A stretch of 64,000 bases of DNA, from positions 105,375,803 through 105,439,802 of the forward strand of contig NC_070603.1 of assembly GCF_027172205.1 (NCBI RefSeq). The letters run 5' to 3'. Numbering within the stretch: position 1 is the stretch's first letter; every line of letters begins with the position of its first letter. Below are positions 13,049 through 24,745 of the stretch, piece after piece. The notes below the pieces were generated by a model. The model was given only the letters and a program-made list of their open reading frames with translations, did no database searches and was not told the origin of the DNA. Position numbers and translations under genes: made by a program. Source of the stretch: Podarcis raffonei (Eukaryota > Chordata > Lepidosauria > Squamata > Lacertidae).

Positions 13049-13930
13049 CCGTATTTTTCGCCCTATAGGACACACTTTCCCCCCTCCAAAAATGAAGGGG
13101 AAATCTGGGTGCGTCCTATGGGGCGAATGCAGGCTTTCGCTGATGCCTGGAGAGCGAGAGGGGTCGGTGCGCACCGACCCCTCTCGCTCTCCAGGCTTCA
13201 GGAAGACATCCACAGCCTAGGCAGCCCTGTGGGAGTTCCCGCAGGGCTGTCTAGGCTGCGGATAGTAGGCTGCTTCCCGGAGCGCTGGGCGTGCTGAAAG
13301 CAGAGCTCCCGGCGCTTCGGGAACACATCTGCAGCCTAGGCAGCCTTGCGGGAGGTCCCGCAGGGATGTCTAGGCTGCGGATAGCAGCCTGCTTCCCAGA
13401 GCGTCGGGCGCCCTGAAAGCAGAGCGCCCGGCGCTTCGGGAACACATCCGCAACCTAGGCAGCCCTGCGGCTGCGGATAGCGGCCTGCTGCCCGGCGGAC
13501 TCTGCTTCAGGGTGCCCCTCACGCCGGGCATACATCCGCAGCGTGGGTAGCCCTGCAGGAGTTCCCCGCAGGGCTCCCCATGCTGCGGATAGCAGCCTGC
13601 CGCCCGGCGGGCGGGCGGGGCGCCCTGAAGCAGAGCGCCCCTCGCGCCGGGCAGACATCCGCAGCGTGGGGAGCCCTGCAGGAGTTCCCCGCAGGGCTCC
13701 CCACGCTGCGGATAGCAGCCTGCTGCCCGCCGGGCGGGGCGCCCTGAAGCAGAGCGCCCCTCGCGCCGGGCAGACATTGGCCAGCCCCACAAGCTCGGGG
13801 GACAGCAGGGAGGCGCAGCGCCGCCATCCCGCTGTTCCTCGACCTGGTTCGGTTTCCCCGACCCGGTTTCCCCCCCAAAAAACTAGGTGCGTCCTATGGG
13901 ATGGAGCATCCTATGGGACGAAAAATACGG
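13049..13930. mobile_element. Mariner/Tigger-like MITE with an expanded array of palindromes (882 bp)
   Basis: The left end CCGTATTTTTCGCCCTATAG and the right end CCTATGGGACGAAAAATACGG are terminal inverted repeats, flanked by TA at 13047-13048 and 13931-13932. Inside is a perfect 50-bp palindrome at 13146-13195. Five hairpin units of about 36-60 bp follow, each running from catccgcagc to ctgcggatag, at 13207-13265, 13326-13384, 13445-13480, 13533-13592 and 13656-13715. They are separated by GC-rich spacers that contain further inverted motifs. The region is strongly CpG-rich. The overlapping open frames of up to 140 codons come from the tandem structure and are not genes. Confidence 0.88.
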
Positions 13931-14449
13931 TAAATCTCAAGTAACAACTGCTGTCATACGAAGCACTTATTCATGGCACAAATGCTAGAACAGCTTTCTA
14001 GTGAGATGTATGTGGTCACCACCAATCTCATTCCCAGCAACCTCTGGGATGCACAAAGGGCTTGGGGGTTGGATGGGGTTTTCTTCCTTTTGTGTGGGAT
14101 ATGCAGAAAGTAAGAAACAGTGGCAGTTTCTACTGGACAGGACTTCTGGTTCTTACTTGTTCAAAATCTGTTCTGGAGAAGAGAATTTGTGGGCTGCTGG
14201 GTTTCCTGCTTTCCGGTTTCATAGCAATGGTGGAGATGCATTCTCATGCCTGATTCTGAATGCTCCATTTTATTTTTGAAAAATAAAATTTCTTGCCATT
14301 TTGACTTTATAGAGAATGAAACACAAATAAGCAGTGTACTACCCAAGTGCATAGTATGTAGGAAACCTACTCCTACCTTCTAATATCCTGAACAAAAAGG
14401 AAATGTGGACTTGGTAGTATTTTAAAAATTACATACTCCATTACAAGTA

Positions 14450-14678
14450 CAGTGGTACCTCGGGTTACATACGCTTCAGGTTACAGACTCCGCTAACCCA
14501 GAAATAGTACCTCAGGTTAAGAACTTTGCTTCAGGATGAGAACAGAAATCGCACGGCAGTGGCGCAGCACAGCAGCAGGAGGCCCCCATTAGCTAAAGTG
14601 GTGCTTCAGGTTAAGAATAGTTTCAGGTTAAGAACGGACCTCCGGAACAAATTAAGTACGTAACCTGAGGTACCACTG
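14450..14678. mobile_element. Tigger/mariner-like MITE (CAGTGGTACCTC family)
   Basis: The element runs from CAGTGGTACCTCGGG to its inverted complement ending CCACTG, with TA duplications at 14448-14449 and 14679-14680. The interior has several inverted tracts of the caggttaagaac type. It is 229 bp, close to the 235-bp copy at 59795. It is non-coding. Confidence 0.92.
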
Positions 14679-16457
14679 TATCTAGGTTTTCAATGCAATG
14701 GGTTTCTGATTTTAACTCTTCAGTCCCCCCCACTCCAAATCCTAACTCCGCTATCACCACACAAAAGGCCTGCCAAGCTGTCTGCCCACACAAATTTAAC
14801 TGATAGGATAGTTTTAATAACTGGCCTAAACTACTTACTGAGAAGGAATTGCTACTTGCCCTACTCACATGACAAACTCTGACTGACAAATTGTAGGGAA
14901 GGTTGTGTTGGGGCGCTTAGAGCTCTTGGAGACGGAAGTTAAAGGGAAGGGCAAAATCCTGAAGTGGTTTCTCTGCCCCATAACAGAAGATCCTGTCATG
15001 CCCCTGCAAAGTGATTTGAGAAGAATAAAAAACCAAAGATGATTTCTTCTTGTGTTTCTCTAAACAAGGTTGGGGGGTGGGGGCAGCTGCAACCTAATTA
15101 CATGCAGCACCAGGCTGTCTGTACACAGCTACATGCAAGGTTCGCTGCACTTTCAGCTGTGGAACACATGACTGGTGATGCATTGGGGGGGGTCAGGGAG
15201 TAAGCTTGGGGTGGAGGCATCCAGGTTCAAAACATTTAAAGAAGCATTGGGCTAAATGCAAAGTTGGTATAACAGAAACTTACAAGTATAATTCATAGGG
15301 CTAAAAACATCAGTAAAAAAATGCAAGCAGGGAAAACCAAAGCCCATCAATTCTGGCATTAAGACAGAAGAATAAGCAAGGCCAAGGAGGATTTTGAGGA
15401 ATAGCTATTTTAAAACCTTTAGAAACTGGACGATTGCCAGCTGCTTCAGTAATAGGGAGTAGCATGCATAATAAGTATCACATATATTGGTGCAGCAAGC
15501 ACACATTCAAAGCCACTTTGCTATAAAAGAATCCAGAATATTGGTGTAACAATATTTGTCTTTTATATTTCAAAATCAAAAGTTAACAAAATCTTCACCT
15601 AGTATTCCAAGATAAAAGGTGACAGTAAATGTGGTACAGATCAGGGGGATCTAAACTGATTACTTATATTCAATCATACCTGTAGTTGGAAAGCAAGATG
15701 GTTTTAATCGAAGTTTCAACATTTTGCTCGTGAGTCACCAAGTTCTCCCAGCAACAACCCAGCTTTAACAGAACATTTTGTCCCAGATTTCTTATAGGTT
15801 CTATGAAACTTTGGGTGCTTTGAAACAAGCAGTAAAAAACCAAACAGAACTTGATTCTGAAGGGAAGAAAAGAAACACTGATCTCCCAACTTTCCATCAC
15901 AAAAACGTAGTACACTTACTTTTCTAAACACTGCACTTTAGGAGTCAAAATACTAGATCACACATATATATGTATGGATTTAAGATGTTCTTCCTCTTCC
16001 CTCTCCTTTTCAGCTCTGGTTAACAGTGTCTTTATTCTTGTGTAGACAGAATTTTATAAAATTGGTTGGTATCCAAGAACTGACTAGTCATGTATGTTTA
16101 ACCAGCAAGGCAAAAAAAATCCCTCTTCAGCTAACAACAGCTATTATTTCTTGGTAATTAAGCAGCTTTGTATTCTAGGAAGACAGCACCTATCTTGCAT
16201 AAACTACAGAGGTCAGCTCTTCTAAGGAGATGAGAGATTAGGACAGAATACTGCCATGCAAAAACAGCTGGGTATCTCGTGTACAAGAAATAAAACAAAA
16301 CAAAAATCCCACAATTTTGAATACTTCCCCAGATCAGTATTATAGAAAATATTTAAGAACCAAGAGAAGGATATCTAAATAGTCAAAGAAAAAGACAAGT
16401 GGTGCCCTTACCACAGGCCTCTTGGCATAATGCAAAGCCTTCAAAAAGAACATTACA

Positions 16458-16550
16458 AAGAGCCTTGTGATGCCCTAAAGACCAACAAATTTATTTTGAC
16501 ATAAGCTTTCTTGGGTCAGAAGCAACTTTGTCACACTTCTGGCAAAGTAC
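16458..16550. repeat. Interspersed repeat, unclassified (gccttgtgatgccctaaaga family)
   Basis: The block agccttgtgatgccctaaag followed by accaacaaatttatt and cataagctttcttggg is a dispersed reptilian repeat that I recognise but cannot assign to a superfamily. A fragment in the opposite orientation lies at about 25781-25815 (ttgttagcttttaaggtggc). Confidence 0.5.
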
Positions 16551-16675
16551 ACTCTAATCCTTCACAATCTGTATACCCTCACTGCATCAGGCTATCAGAA
16601 ATATGCTGTAGTTAACAAACACACATAATAGTGTAGAAAAAATACATACAAATGCCAATGTATGTGTCAGGGAAC

Positions 16676-17045
16676 TGCCATCGGAAGAACAGGAGGTGAA
16701 AGGGCTCACAGAGGTTGGGAGAGACTTATTAGCTGAGGAGGGAACCAGCAGGGGGAGAGAAGGAGCTCCAAGGGAAAGTGAGGCGGAGGGATGGCTCAGA
16801 GACACTTCCAGCGAAAACAGTGGGGAGGTTTCAGGACCTCCTATAGGGACACCCACTCCTCGCCGGAAACTGTCGCGCCGAGAGTCCAGAAGGCGCGTTT
16901 CCGTTAAGGAGCTTTTATGCTGGAAGAAATTCCGTAAACGCCCACTGTCGGATTCTACCAGCGACTGACGGAGCCATGCTTAAGGAGCTCCGTTACAGAC
17001 AGAGGTTTGTGGACTGAGCCAAACTCTGAGGGACTAGGAATTTCA
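16676..17045 (+). repeat. Possible retroelement remnant, unclassified
   Basis: This GC-richer block in AT-rich surroundings carries a short open frame (16696-16968, 90 codons) rich in R, E and S, and begins with tgtcaggga. The composition change and the start suggest an inserted repeat, possibly of LTR type. I see no diagnostic motif and no matching second copy in the window, so this is a weak call. Confidence 0.3.
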
Positions 17046-17514
17046 CGCACAAGCAGCTAATCATCCCATCACAGTATGTAAATAACATTCTAGGAATATC
17101 TGTGAAACATTCACAAAACCAGAAGCTGTAGGTGTTAGAGTAAATGTTGATGAAAATGATCTGTTGTCTTCAAACTAAAAATACAGATATAATTATTATT
17201 CAGAAGGAAAGAATACTATCTTTCATGTATGATCTGAGACCGTATTTATCCAAAAAAAATTTAAGTCTCAAAAAAACCTAACTTGGACATTCATATTTTC
17301 ATTATACAATTTATTTTTTAAATAAATACCTATAACAGTTTCATATGCCGCAGGGAACACTGATAAAATTGAGAGAGTAGTTCCATGCAAACATAGAAGT
17401 GCCCATTTTGTGCATGACTCTGTTAGTTTAGAACCACAGGAGAAAGTCTCAGCAAGCCTTTGCTTTGTGCACTTCTCCCACCTGGCTTTTTAAAAACATT
17501 ATTTGAACTTTAAA

Positions 17515-17628
17515 CCAGCCTTTCCCAACCTTAAGACCCCATATGCTGTTGGACAAAAATATCATTACCACCAGCCAGTATGGTAGCCAAACAACATCTG
17601 GGAATACAAGGTTAGGGAAGGTTGGTAA
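17515..17628. mobile_element. hAT-like MITE, degraded palindrome
   Basis: Inverted halves (ctttcccaaccttaag... / ...caaggttagggaaggttg) surround a core with a stretch like the tail of the 1810 and 5659 family. It is heavily mutated and no target duplication is visible. Confidence 0.6.
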
Positions 17629-18032
17629 ACTAATCAGTTTTTCAGTGGTTCAGATACATATAAACTCTGGTTAAAAGCAAAACTGGTCTCTTTCTTTTGG
17701 CCAAGTGAGGAGAGGAGAGAGCCAACCTTGGGTTTTCCAAAGCTCATTCCATAGCATTAAGTCTGGGGTGGCCAAATTCTGTATCAGGAACACCATGTTT
17801 TGCAGTTCCCAGTATCCTCCCCAAAATTTTTGATCGGCCTAACAAACCCTGCTCTCTGCAGCTGTTTGGCCTGCAGGTAAATGAAAGCAAAGGGGAGCAC
17901 AAAGGAGAAAGTAGTACTTAATCTGCCACACTAAAGGTTTTTCACAGGGCACTGAATTAATGGGAAGTGCCAATGAAAGAATGAGAGCAAGTAATAAGAA
18001 AAGAAAGTATGAATAAAACTGAAGCTTTAGGC

Positions 18033-18186
18033 CAGGCATGTCCAAAGTCCGTTTCAGGGGCCTAATCTGGCCCACCGGTCGGTTTAATCTGGCTTCTGTG
18101 GATCTTGGGGTAAAATCCAAAAAAAGGTCAACAACTTCAATCCCAAAAAAAGGTCAACTTCATCAAATCTGGCCCTCTTTGAAAAG
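18033..18186. mobile_element. hAT-like non-autonomous element, truncated
   Basis: It starts CAGGCATGTCCAAAGTCCG and continues through ggggtaaaatcc, aaaaaaggtcaac and tcatcaaatctggccctctt, in the same order as the complete copy at 40382-40588. The right terminal repeat is missing. Confidence 0.75.
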
Positions 18187-18779
18187 AAGAACTTGCATTC
18201 ACTGTTAAGATGCAAATACCAGTGTCTTATCTGCAATGCATCACTCACAACAAAGAAAACCATTTGAAACACTGCTAGGAAACAATCACAAAGAATATTT
18301 AATGAGAATACCAGAATTAAGGAAAAATAAATTAAACTACATTAAAGAAGTCAAACACACTACTTTCAGCAGTCACTAAAGAAGATGACTCAAAGACTAA
18401 AGCCTGTGTTGCTATTACATGGAACATCACTCATGCTAAACAAATTCTGATTGAAAAATTGTCAACAAAATACTGCAGAAATGTTGTGATTTTAGATTCA
18501 AACACAGCAAATTCCAATACAACACCACGCTACAGAGGCGAATCTTCCAAATCAGTGCTAATCTTGCTGACATGATGCATAATTATCTGAAGAATTCTCT
18601 AGCAACCAGGAAACAAGCCACAGTAGTGAAGCAAATAATGCTCATGAAAAGCACTGACAATGGCAATGTACTACAGGATAAACTTCAGAGTATTGCAACA
18701 CATGGAAGACCTGCAACAGTAGAAAGAAAGGAAAGTTCCTATTGCTACAGTTGGCATCCATATGTCTGAAGAGAGACAA

Positions 18780-19430
18780 TGGAAGAGTGCGCCATCAAGG
18801 GTCAAGTCAAACAATTGGGAGTTACAGTGCCTGCTGTGACTCTAGAGACCAATATAGGCTTGGGAGAGAATATCTTTGCTTGAGACTCTGTTCTGCCCTG
18901 TAGTGCCCAAAATCTTCCTGATGCAGTGCACATGGTGTTGTGGCATCGCTCCTGGTGGGTGTAAGTTGCCCATGACTCACTTACATAAAGCAGTATGCTC
19001 AACATACAAGTCTGACAAACCCTCGTCTTGGTATTGGTTGCTAGCATCACATTCTCCCAGACCCTTTTGGAGAGGTGAGCCACTGCCATAACTGCCTTAC
19101 CAATACATTTCCCTAGCTCAGCATCAATGGAAAGGTTACTGGTTATGGTAGAGCACAGGCGAAATTGTCTACCACCTCCAGCATGTGGTCACCAAAGCTG
19201 ATAACATGGAGTGCTGGCAAAGTCATGACCAAAGATGTCTTAATGTACTCCTGAAAAGTGGTCCAGTTTCCAGATTTTCCCCATGTTGGTTGCATCGTCC
19301 ACCGTGAAGATCTCATTTGTGGATATATAAAGTAGGAAAACAGTGCTGGAAAATGTCAGTTTTATCCATATGACTGGGAGCACTCATCCCCAGTTCACTT
19401 AAGAGGTGGCTCCAGAAGACAAACCTAGTT
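18780..19430 (-). mobile_element. Old LINE remnant, C-terminal part of ORF2
   Basis: The minus strand at 18802-19089 has a frame reading MAVAHLSKRVWENVMLATNTKTRVCQ...LLYVSESWATYTHQE. This matches the KLSKRVW...KTK..VY...LLYGSESWTTY...QE pattern found downstream of reverse transcriptase in several RTE/CR1-like LINEs. Flanking sequence in other frames continues the similarity, so the copy is broken by frameshifts. The exact clade is uncertain. Confidence 0.6.
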
Positions 19431-20174
19431 ATGTTTCTTTCTACTGTGTTGGGACATACAGATCAGTCAGCAATGCCTTAAATAAATTTGTTGAACTGCT
19501 GAAGCCTAGCAGTACTTTTATTTTTTTAAAGGAAAAGTCATTATCAGCTAGAGGGTAAAGAATAAACACAGGATCTGACGTTAACTCAGTATTTGCAGAA
19601 TCTCCATTTGGCATTCCATGGTAAAGACAGAATTATTTCTGTCCTTGCACTGACACACTTCATGCTTAAAGCTTTGGGCTCAGAGCCATAGCATCAAAAG
19701 GCTTCAAACACTTTCCTTTTTCCCATGAAGTGGAAGTGAAAAATCACAAAATTAGGAAATTGAGATCCTGCTTTGCCTTTCCTGTAAATCTATTTAGGAA
19801 TGATATAATCTGTGGTGGCTGTCAGATTCACAAAACCATGGCTATAGAAACATGAATGGAACTGCTGGAACATCAGGAGGACCAGGCTCTATGATGCATA
19901 AATCAGTGTCAATAATCATGTTCTGGGAGCAAGTGCCAAGTGTTAAGTATCATCTAATTAAGAATGCTAAACCGTGGTTTACCATTGTGTGCAAATGCAG
20001 CCATGGCTGGCCTTGGGCATCTCTCAGTCTCCATGATCCTCACCTATAAAATACAAAATTTTAATTGACTGCGTTTGAGCCTTTGTTGAGCTCTGCCAGT
20101 CATGTTGCGTAGTGTGATTTGATGCTAGAATCCCCTTATTTGGATTAATTCTAGATTAATGTTTTCAAATAACC

Positions 20175-20190
20175 TATCATCACAAAAGGA
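20175..20190. repeat. Target-site duplication, left copy (Sauria SINE)
   Basis: The 16 bases tatcatcacaaaagga are repeated exactly at 20533-20548 around the SINE. A perfect long duplication indicates insertion by target-primed reverse transcription and a recent event. Confidence 0.93.
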
Positions 20191-20532
20191 CGCGGGTGGC
20201 GCTGTGGGTAAAAGCCTCAGCGCCTAGGACTTGCCGATCGTCAGGTCGGCGGTTCAAATCCCTGCGGCGGGGTGCGCTCCCGTTGCTCGGTCCCAGCGCC
20301 TGCCAACCTAGCAGTTCGAAAGCACCCCCGGGTGCAAGTAGGGACCGCTTACTAGCGGGAAGGTAAACGGCGTTTCCGTGTGCGGCTCTGGCTCGCCAGA
20401 GCAGCAATGTCACGCTGGCCACGTGACCCGGAAGTGTCTTCGGACAGCGCTGGCCCCCGGCCTCTTGAGTAAGATGGGCGCACAACCCTAGAGTCTGTCA
20501 AGACTGGCCCGTACGGGCAGGGGTACATTTTT
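20191..20532 (+). mobile_element. Sauria-type SINE, full length
   Basis: It has a tRNA-like head with an A-box-like ggtggcgctgtgggt and a B-box ggttcaaatcc, the conserved body (cctgccaacctagcagttcg, gggaaggtaaacggcgtttc, ctggccacgtgacccggaag) and a 3' part ending gactggcccgtacgggcagg. It is transcribed by RNA polymerase III in principle and mobilised by Bov-B-type LINEs. Exact duplications flank it. The second full copy is at 57979-58337 on the other strand. Confidence 0.93.
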
Positions 20533-21694
20533 TATCATCACAAAAGGATCTAGTGATTTTGTATAATTTAATTTTGGGGAAGGTTCATCATATGTGGTAG
20601 AAGTAGAAAATAATCATATTTTGAGTGTACCACCAGCATTGAGAGCTATTATTCTAAGCAGTCAGCCTGGAGTCAAATATCAATTACACATTATTTTATA
20701 ATTATTCTCCCTTAGGTTTTGACAGATTCCTCAGGCTTCACCTTTTATAAATATGCAATACATTTAAATGATTATTTAATTTATGTTATACTTTGCCATT
20801 GTCAGTGAATTATCTTGAAATGTTGCTATGTTTTATTATGTGCAGTTTTCTTATGATGAGCCACTTTCAGCATTGTTTACCATGTTAATGGGACATTCAA
20901 ATAAAAATGATGATCTGATATATGAGGAAATCATTTCCCACCACCCATAAGCTTTTAAAAAAACACTATCACAACTGTCATCAACATTTAATAGTAGACT
21001 ATAAATTTTGACAAATTCTTTAAATTAATCTGAAAAAGGAAATACTTTGGAGGGAGGAATGATGTTGGGTAACTTAGAGGTGTGGGCAGGTTTTTCAATT
21101 CTGAGTTGAATAGACGCTATGCACTGTATGAATTGAATTATGGTTCTCTTTGAACCATAGGTAGATCACACAAGCCTGAAGTCTGCCCATCCCTGATGTA
21201 TGATGAAATACTTGCCAGGGACAATGTTTTCTACTTTTGAAGACACATGCAGGGACTCATGTCGTCTCTTCTATAGGTCATTCTCATAAATTCTGTGTGG
21301 GAAAGGTGGGACAGTTTTCTACTTGCACTGTTGAAAGGGAAAAGAATTCTGCATGCGCTCAAAGAAAATTTTACTACTCAGCGTATAATGGAGATAATTA
21401 TTGGCTATGAAGCCTGGTCACAACTTGGCAACTTAAAAGCATGACTTGAACAGCAGAAGATGACTGAACAATATTTCAGCAGTACACATGCTTAAATAAG
21501 TCTATAAAAGTACATGCCTGTGCTAGTTTGCGCAGAAGTGAGCCACACTTGGCTCAACAGAGCTTACTCCCAGGTAAATGCATAAAAAATGGTATCCTTC
21601 ATACTGTTTGCCTTTTCTCCCTATATCGAGTTTGGGCCCATGGATAGATTCTGAAGTTTAGATTTGTGTGATATCGAACCAAAGCTACATCATT

Positions 21695-21792
21695 TGACAC
21701 TGCCAATTACCAGAGGCTGCGCTCAACAACTTTGGCTGGGTGCTCCCCCCTAAAAAAGGGTCAACAAATTCCGGCACCTCTTTTTCTAGAAA
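21695..21792. mobile_element. hAT-like fragment
   Basis: The tracts gctcaacaactttggctggg and aaaaaagggtcaacaaattc match the interior of the elements at 11262, 40382 and 45108. The ends are lost. Confidence 0.45.
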
Positions 21793-22459
21793 AAAAATGA
21801 ATACACTGCTCAATTGTAAATGCAATTGTATACAAAGCAAATAAGCCTTTAAAGAGAAAAAGAGTGTATAGCAAGTTATCACCAAATTAATATTTAGGGG
21901 GAAGGGAAAGAATGCATACTGAGTAACTGGCAAACCCTAGAGCGGAATGCCCACACAGATAAACTCTGACATGTAAATGGGACATTCTATGGCATCATAA
22001 TGGCATTAGGTGATTGACATCTGTCAAAGTTCAAAGAAAGTTGCTGTAACAGCTGACATTGACAGATATAGTAAGCACCTTTGGTGCTAAAAGTGTATCT
22101 TTAATCAGTTAATTGGCAATGAGAACACACTTTCAAAGAAGCTCCCTGTAACCACTGGGTTATAGAAAAGATAGGTGCCAAATGGCTTCTGGGACCTGGG
22201 TTGTGGGACCAAAACAGAATGTCTAGTCACCACTGGGGTGTGTGTCGGCAACACTTTTTATTTATTATTTTGAAAAGCATGAACTAATACGCAATTTACG
22301 TAAGTGACACATTGTTAATATCACATTTTTAGCAGCAACTGTTAATAGATGATTAATTGGGTGCAATAAAAAATTGTACCATACTTCAGTTTTCAAAACA
22401 CCCTACTCTTTATTGTTAAACTCCTTAAAATATTGTCTATCCTTAACATACACTTCGAG

Positions 22460-22600
22460 GCTTCAAAGCAAAGTAATCCTCGAGTGTCAGCCGGGCACAA
22501 AAATAGCACCCAGAGTTTTTCAGGCTCTCACAAATGGAGAATCTTTAGATGCAAAATGCGCCTGGCGCCCTGCTAATTTTGAACCCTGATAGGGGAAACG
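22460..22600 (+). repeat. Unclassified interspersed repeat, copy 1
   Basis: The stretch gcaaaatgcgcctggcgccc followed by tgctaattttgaac matches the reverse complement of 24597-24640, and similarity extends leftwards through gggcacaaaaatagcaccca. In translation both copies read (D/V)AKC(A/D)WRPANFE. I do not recognise the family. Confidence 0.55.
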
Positions 22601-24589
22601 TAACCTTGGGCCCATAGGCCTGTCTTGGCCCTGCCATGATTCCCCATTTGGCCTGCAAGGCCTTTTTGGGAAAGGCACTTCCCTCAAGACAACTAACGCC
22701 ATACAGGTAAGGACAGGGCTTGTCAAAAGCCTATTTTCTGTAGCTCCCAAAGCACTTGACAACCAGCTGGTTGTCATGAGCCTTTGAAGCACTGCACAAA
22801 GCAGGAACTCAAGAGTGCATGAGAGAGTTATCAGTGAAGGGAGGGAGAGCAAGGCTGCTTGGGTTCAGGTGCACCAGAAAACTCCCTGAAAACTTTATTT
22901 CACACTGCATATTTAGTTATAAGACTAACCTATTCCACATTTCCATATATGTAGTGACTTTAAGGTGGGTAACGAAGTCATATGGCCACAAAAAAGATTT
23001 AAAAGATTAAGACATACCTATATGGGGGACTAGGAGGTCAAAATTGATTATTTCGTCTGTCCAGATATGGTGGTATCTTTGTTACCTATTCTCTCGTACT
23101 TTAGGATTTTGTTGTGTATTGTAGTTGCTCACTCTGTATTTTAAACTATTTCTGATTTTATAGACTTTCCACAGCCTCTAGTTAGTACAATAAACTTATG
23201 AACTAAAAAAAGTGGTAAAATAAGATGTTTCACACACAAAATAAAATTGTAGTGACAATTCATTTTGGGCTGAGCGAGACTTATCTTCAATTGGAGGATA
23301 AAATATGTTGTGTTAACATGACTATATCTCCTTTCAGCTAAAAGGCCCCCACTAATTAAACCACTGATGAAAAAACAGTAATCACTATATTATATACTGA
23401 AGAACAACACAGAAACTAGCCTTAGAAAAGGTGGTGTGGGGAATCAATCAAACCCCATCATTGGAAAATACAGTATTCATGAGAAAATGAAAAAACCAAA
23501 GGAGCCAAATACATCTCCCACAGCCTAGGTACCACCACCAAAACAAGCCCCACCCTGTCCCACTAAATCACCAAGACAGTAGTGAAACAAAGAACACGCC
23601 CTCATCTCAATAGAACAGGCTACAGTAAGTCTCTCGGAGAAAACCAAAGTACAAACTATTAAGAGTTCTAAAAGGGAGCAAAGTGGGTTCTGAAACAAAC
23701 CAGGAGACTGAATGAATAATACTCAGTAATATATTCTGAGTAACCAGCCTCAGGTAAAACCTTGATGGCAATATTGTAAACCATTTGTGATTTCCAAGGT
23801 GTCTTCAAAGTTGGTCCCACATAGTCTCAAATATATTAGCTCACAGTTTGGTCACAACTGCTCTGAATATGGAAAAAACTGATTGCAGTTATAACATTAA
23901 CTGCTATATAAACCAAAGACCACCACAGTGACCCCAATACAAAGGAAAACAGATTAGCAGAAAATTATTTATAATAAATCTATACTTACTACATAAACAA
24001 ATCTAACTGCTTATTTTATTACATTTGCATTTCACCCTTCCCTGAAGGAGCTCTGACCACTACACATATGGATTATCCATTTTATCCACACAGCTCTTGA
24101 GATTGTGACTGACAAGGTCACCAAATAAGCTTCGTGGCTCAGCCAGGATTTGAAATGGAATCTTTCTGGTCCAAAACTGTAGCTATTAAACTCTCAGTTG
24201 GCTCAAATAAGAACTTGGGAGACAAAACACATTAGCTTGGAACCTAAATTACTCTGCTATTAAAGTAAGGGGGGGAGTTTTAGTCAAAAACCCTACATGC
24301 CCTTGCACCACATTGTACATCATTTCCAAAGGTCCATCAATCCCCTGGAACAGATTTTCAAGGGACAGCAAAGGGAAGGGGGAAGCTAGAAATCCCTTTC
24401 CCGTTAATGTTAAGTCTGGTCCATTCATAGAAGGAAAGTTGGGAACTAAGTTACTGAGTATTAACTCCAAATTCACAATTTAGTGTTAAGGAGTATTAGA
24501 TACAAGGACAGAAGAGCTTGGGCTGACTAGAAACATCTAACTATGATGAAAGACAGGTAAGTTATATATAAAATTTAAATAATCTTACA

Positions 24590-24745
24590 CAATGTTCAAA
24601 ATTAGCTGGGCGCCAGTCACATTTTGCAACTGGCAACCAGCCTTTTATGACTGGATGGAAATATCTGGGCGCCAACTTTTTGCGCTTAGCATCTCCATCT
24701 GCTTGGTTGCAGTCAGTTGGTCGGGCACTGTGTGCTACCCTGCAA
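24590..24745 (-). repeat. Unclassified interspersed repeat, copy 2 (opposite orientation)
   Basis: On the minus strand gcaaaatgtgactggcgccc followed by agctaattttgaac aligns with copy 1 at 22460-22600. Upstream, the phrase aagcgcaaaaagttggcgcc parallels the other copy. It has no terminal repeats that I can see. Confidence 0.55.

Noticed and set aside
13370-13944. Several overlapping open frames of 110-140 codons on both strands
   Set aside because: They arise from the repeated GC-rich units of the MITE; the same peptides recur in different frames.
20191-20280. tRNA-like sequence with A and B boxes
   Set aside because: It is the head of a Sauria SINE, with no complete cloverleaf. The same applies at 39850-39905, 58265-58335 and 61000-61040.
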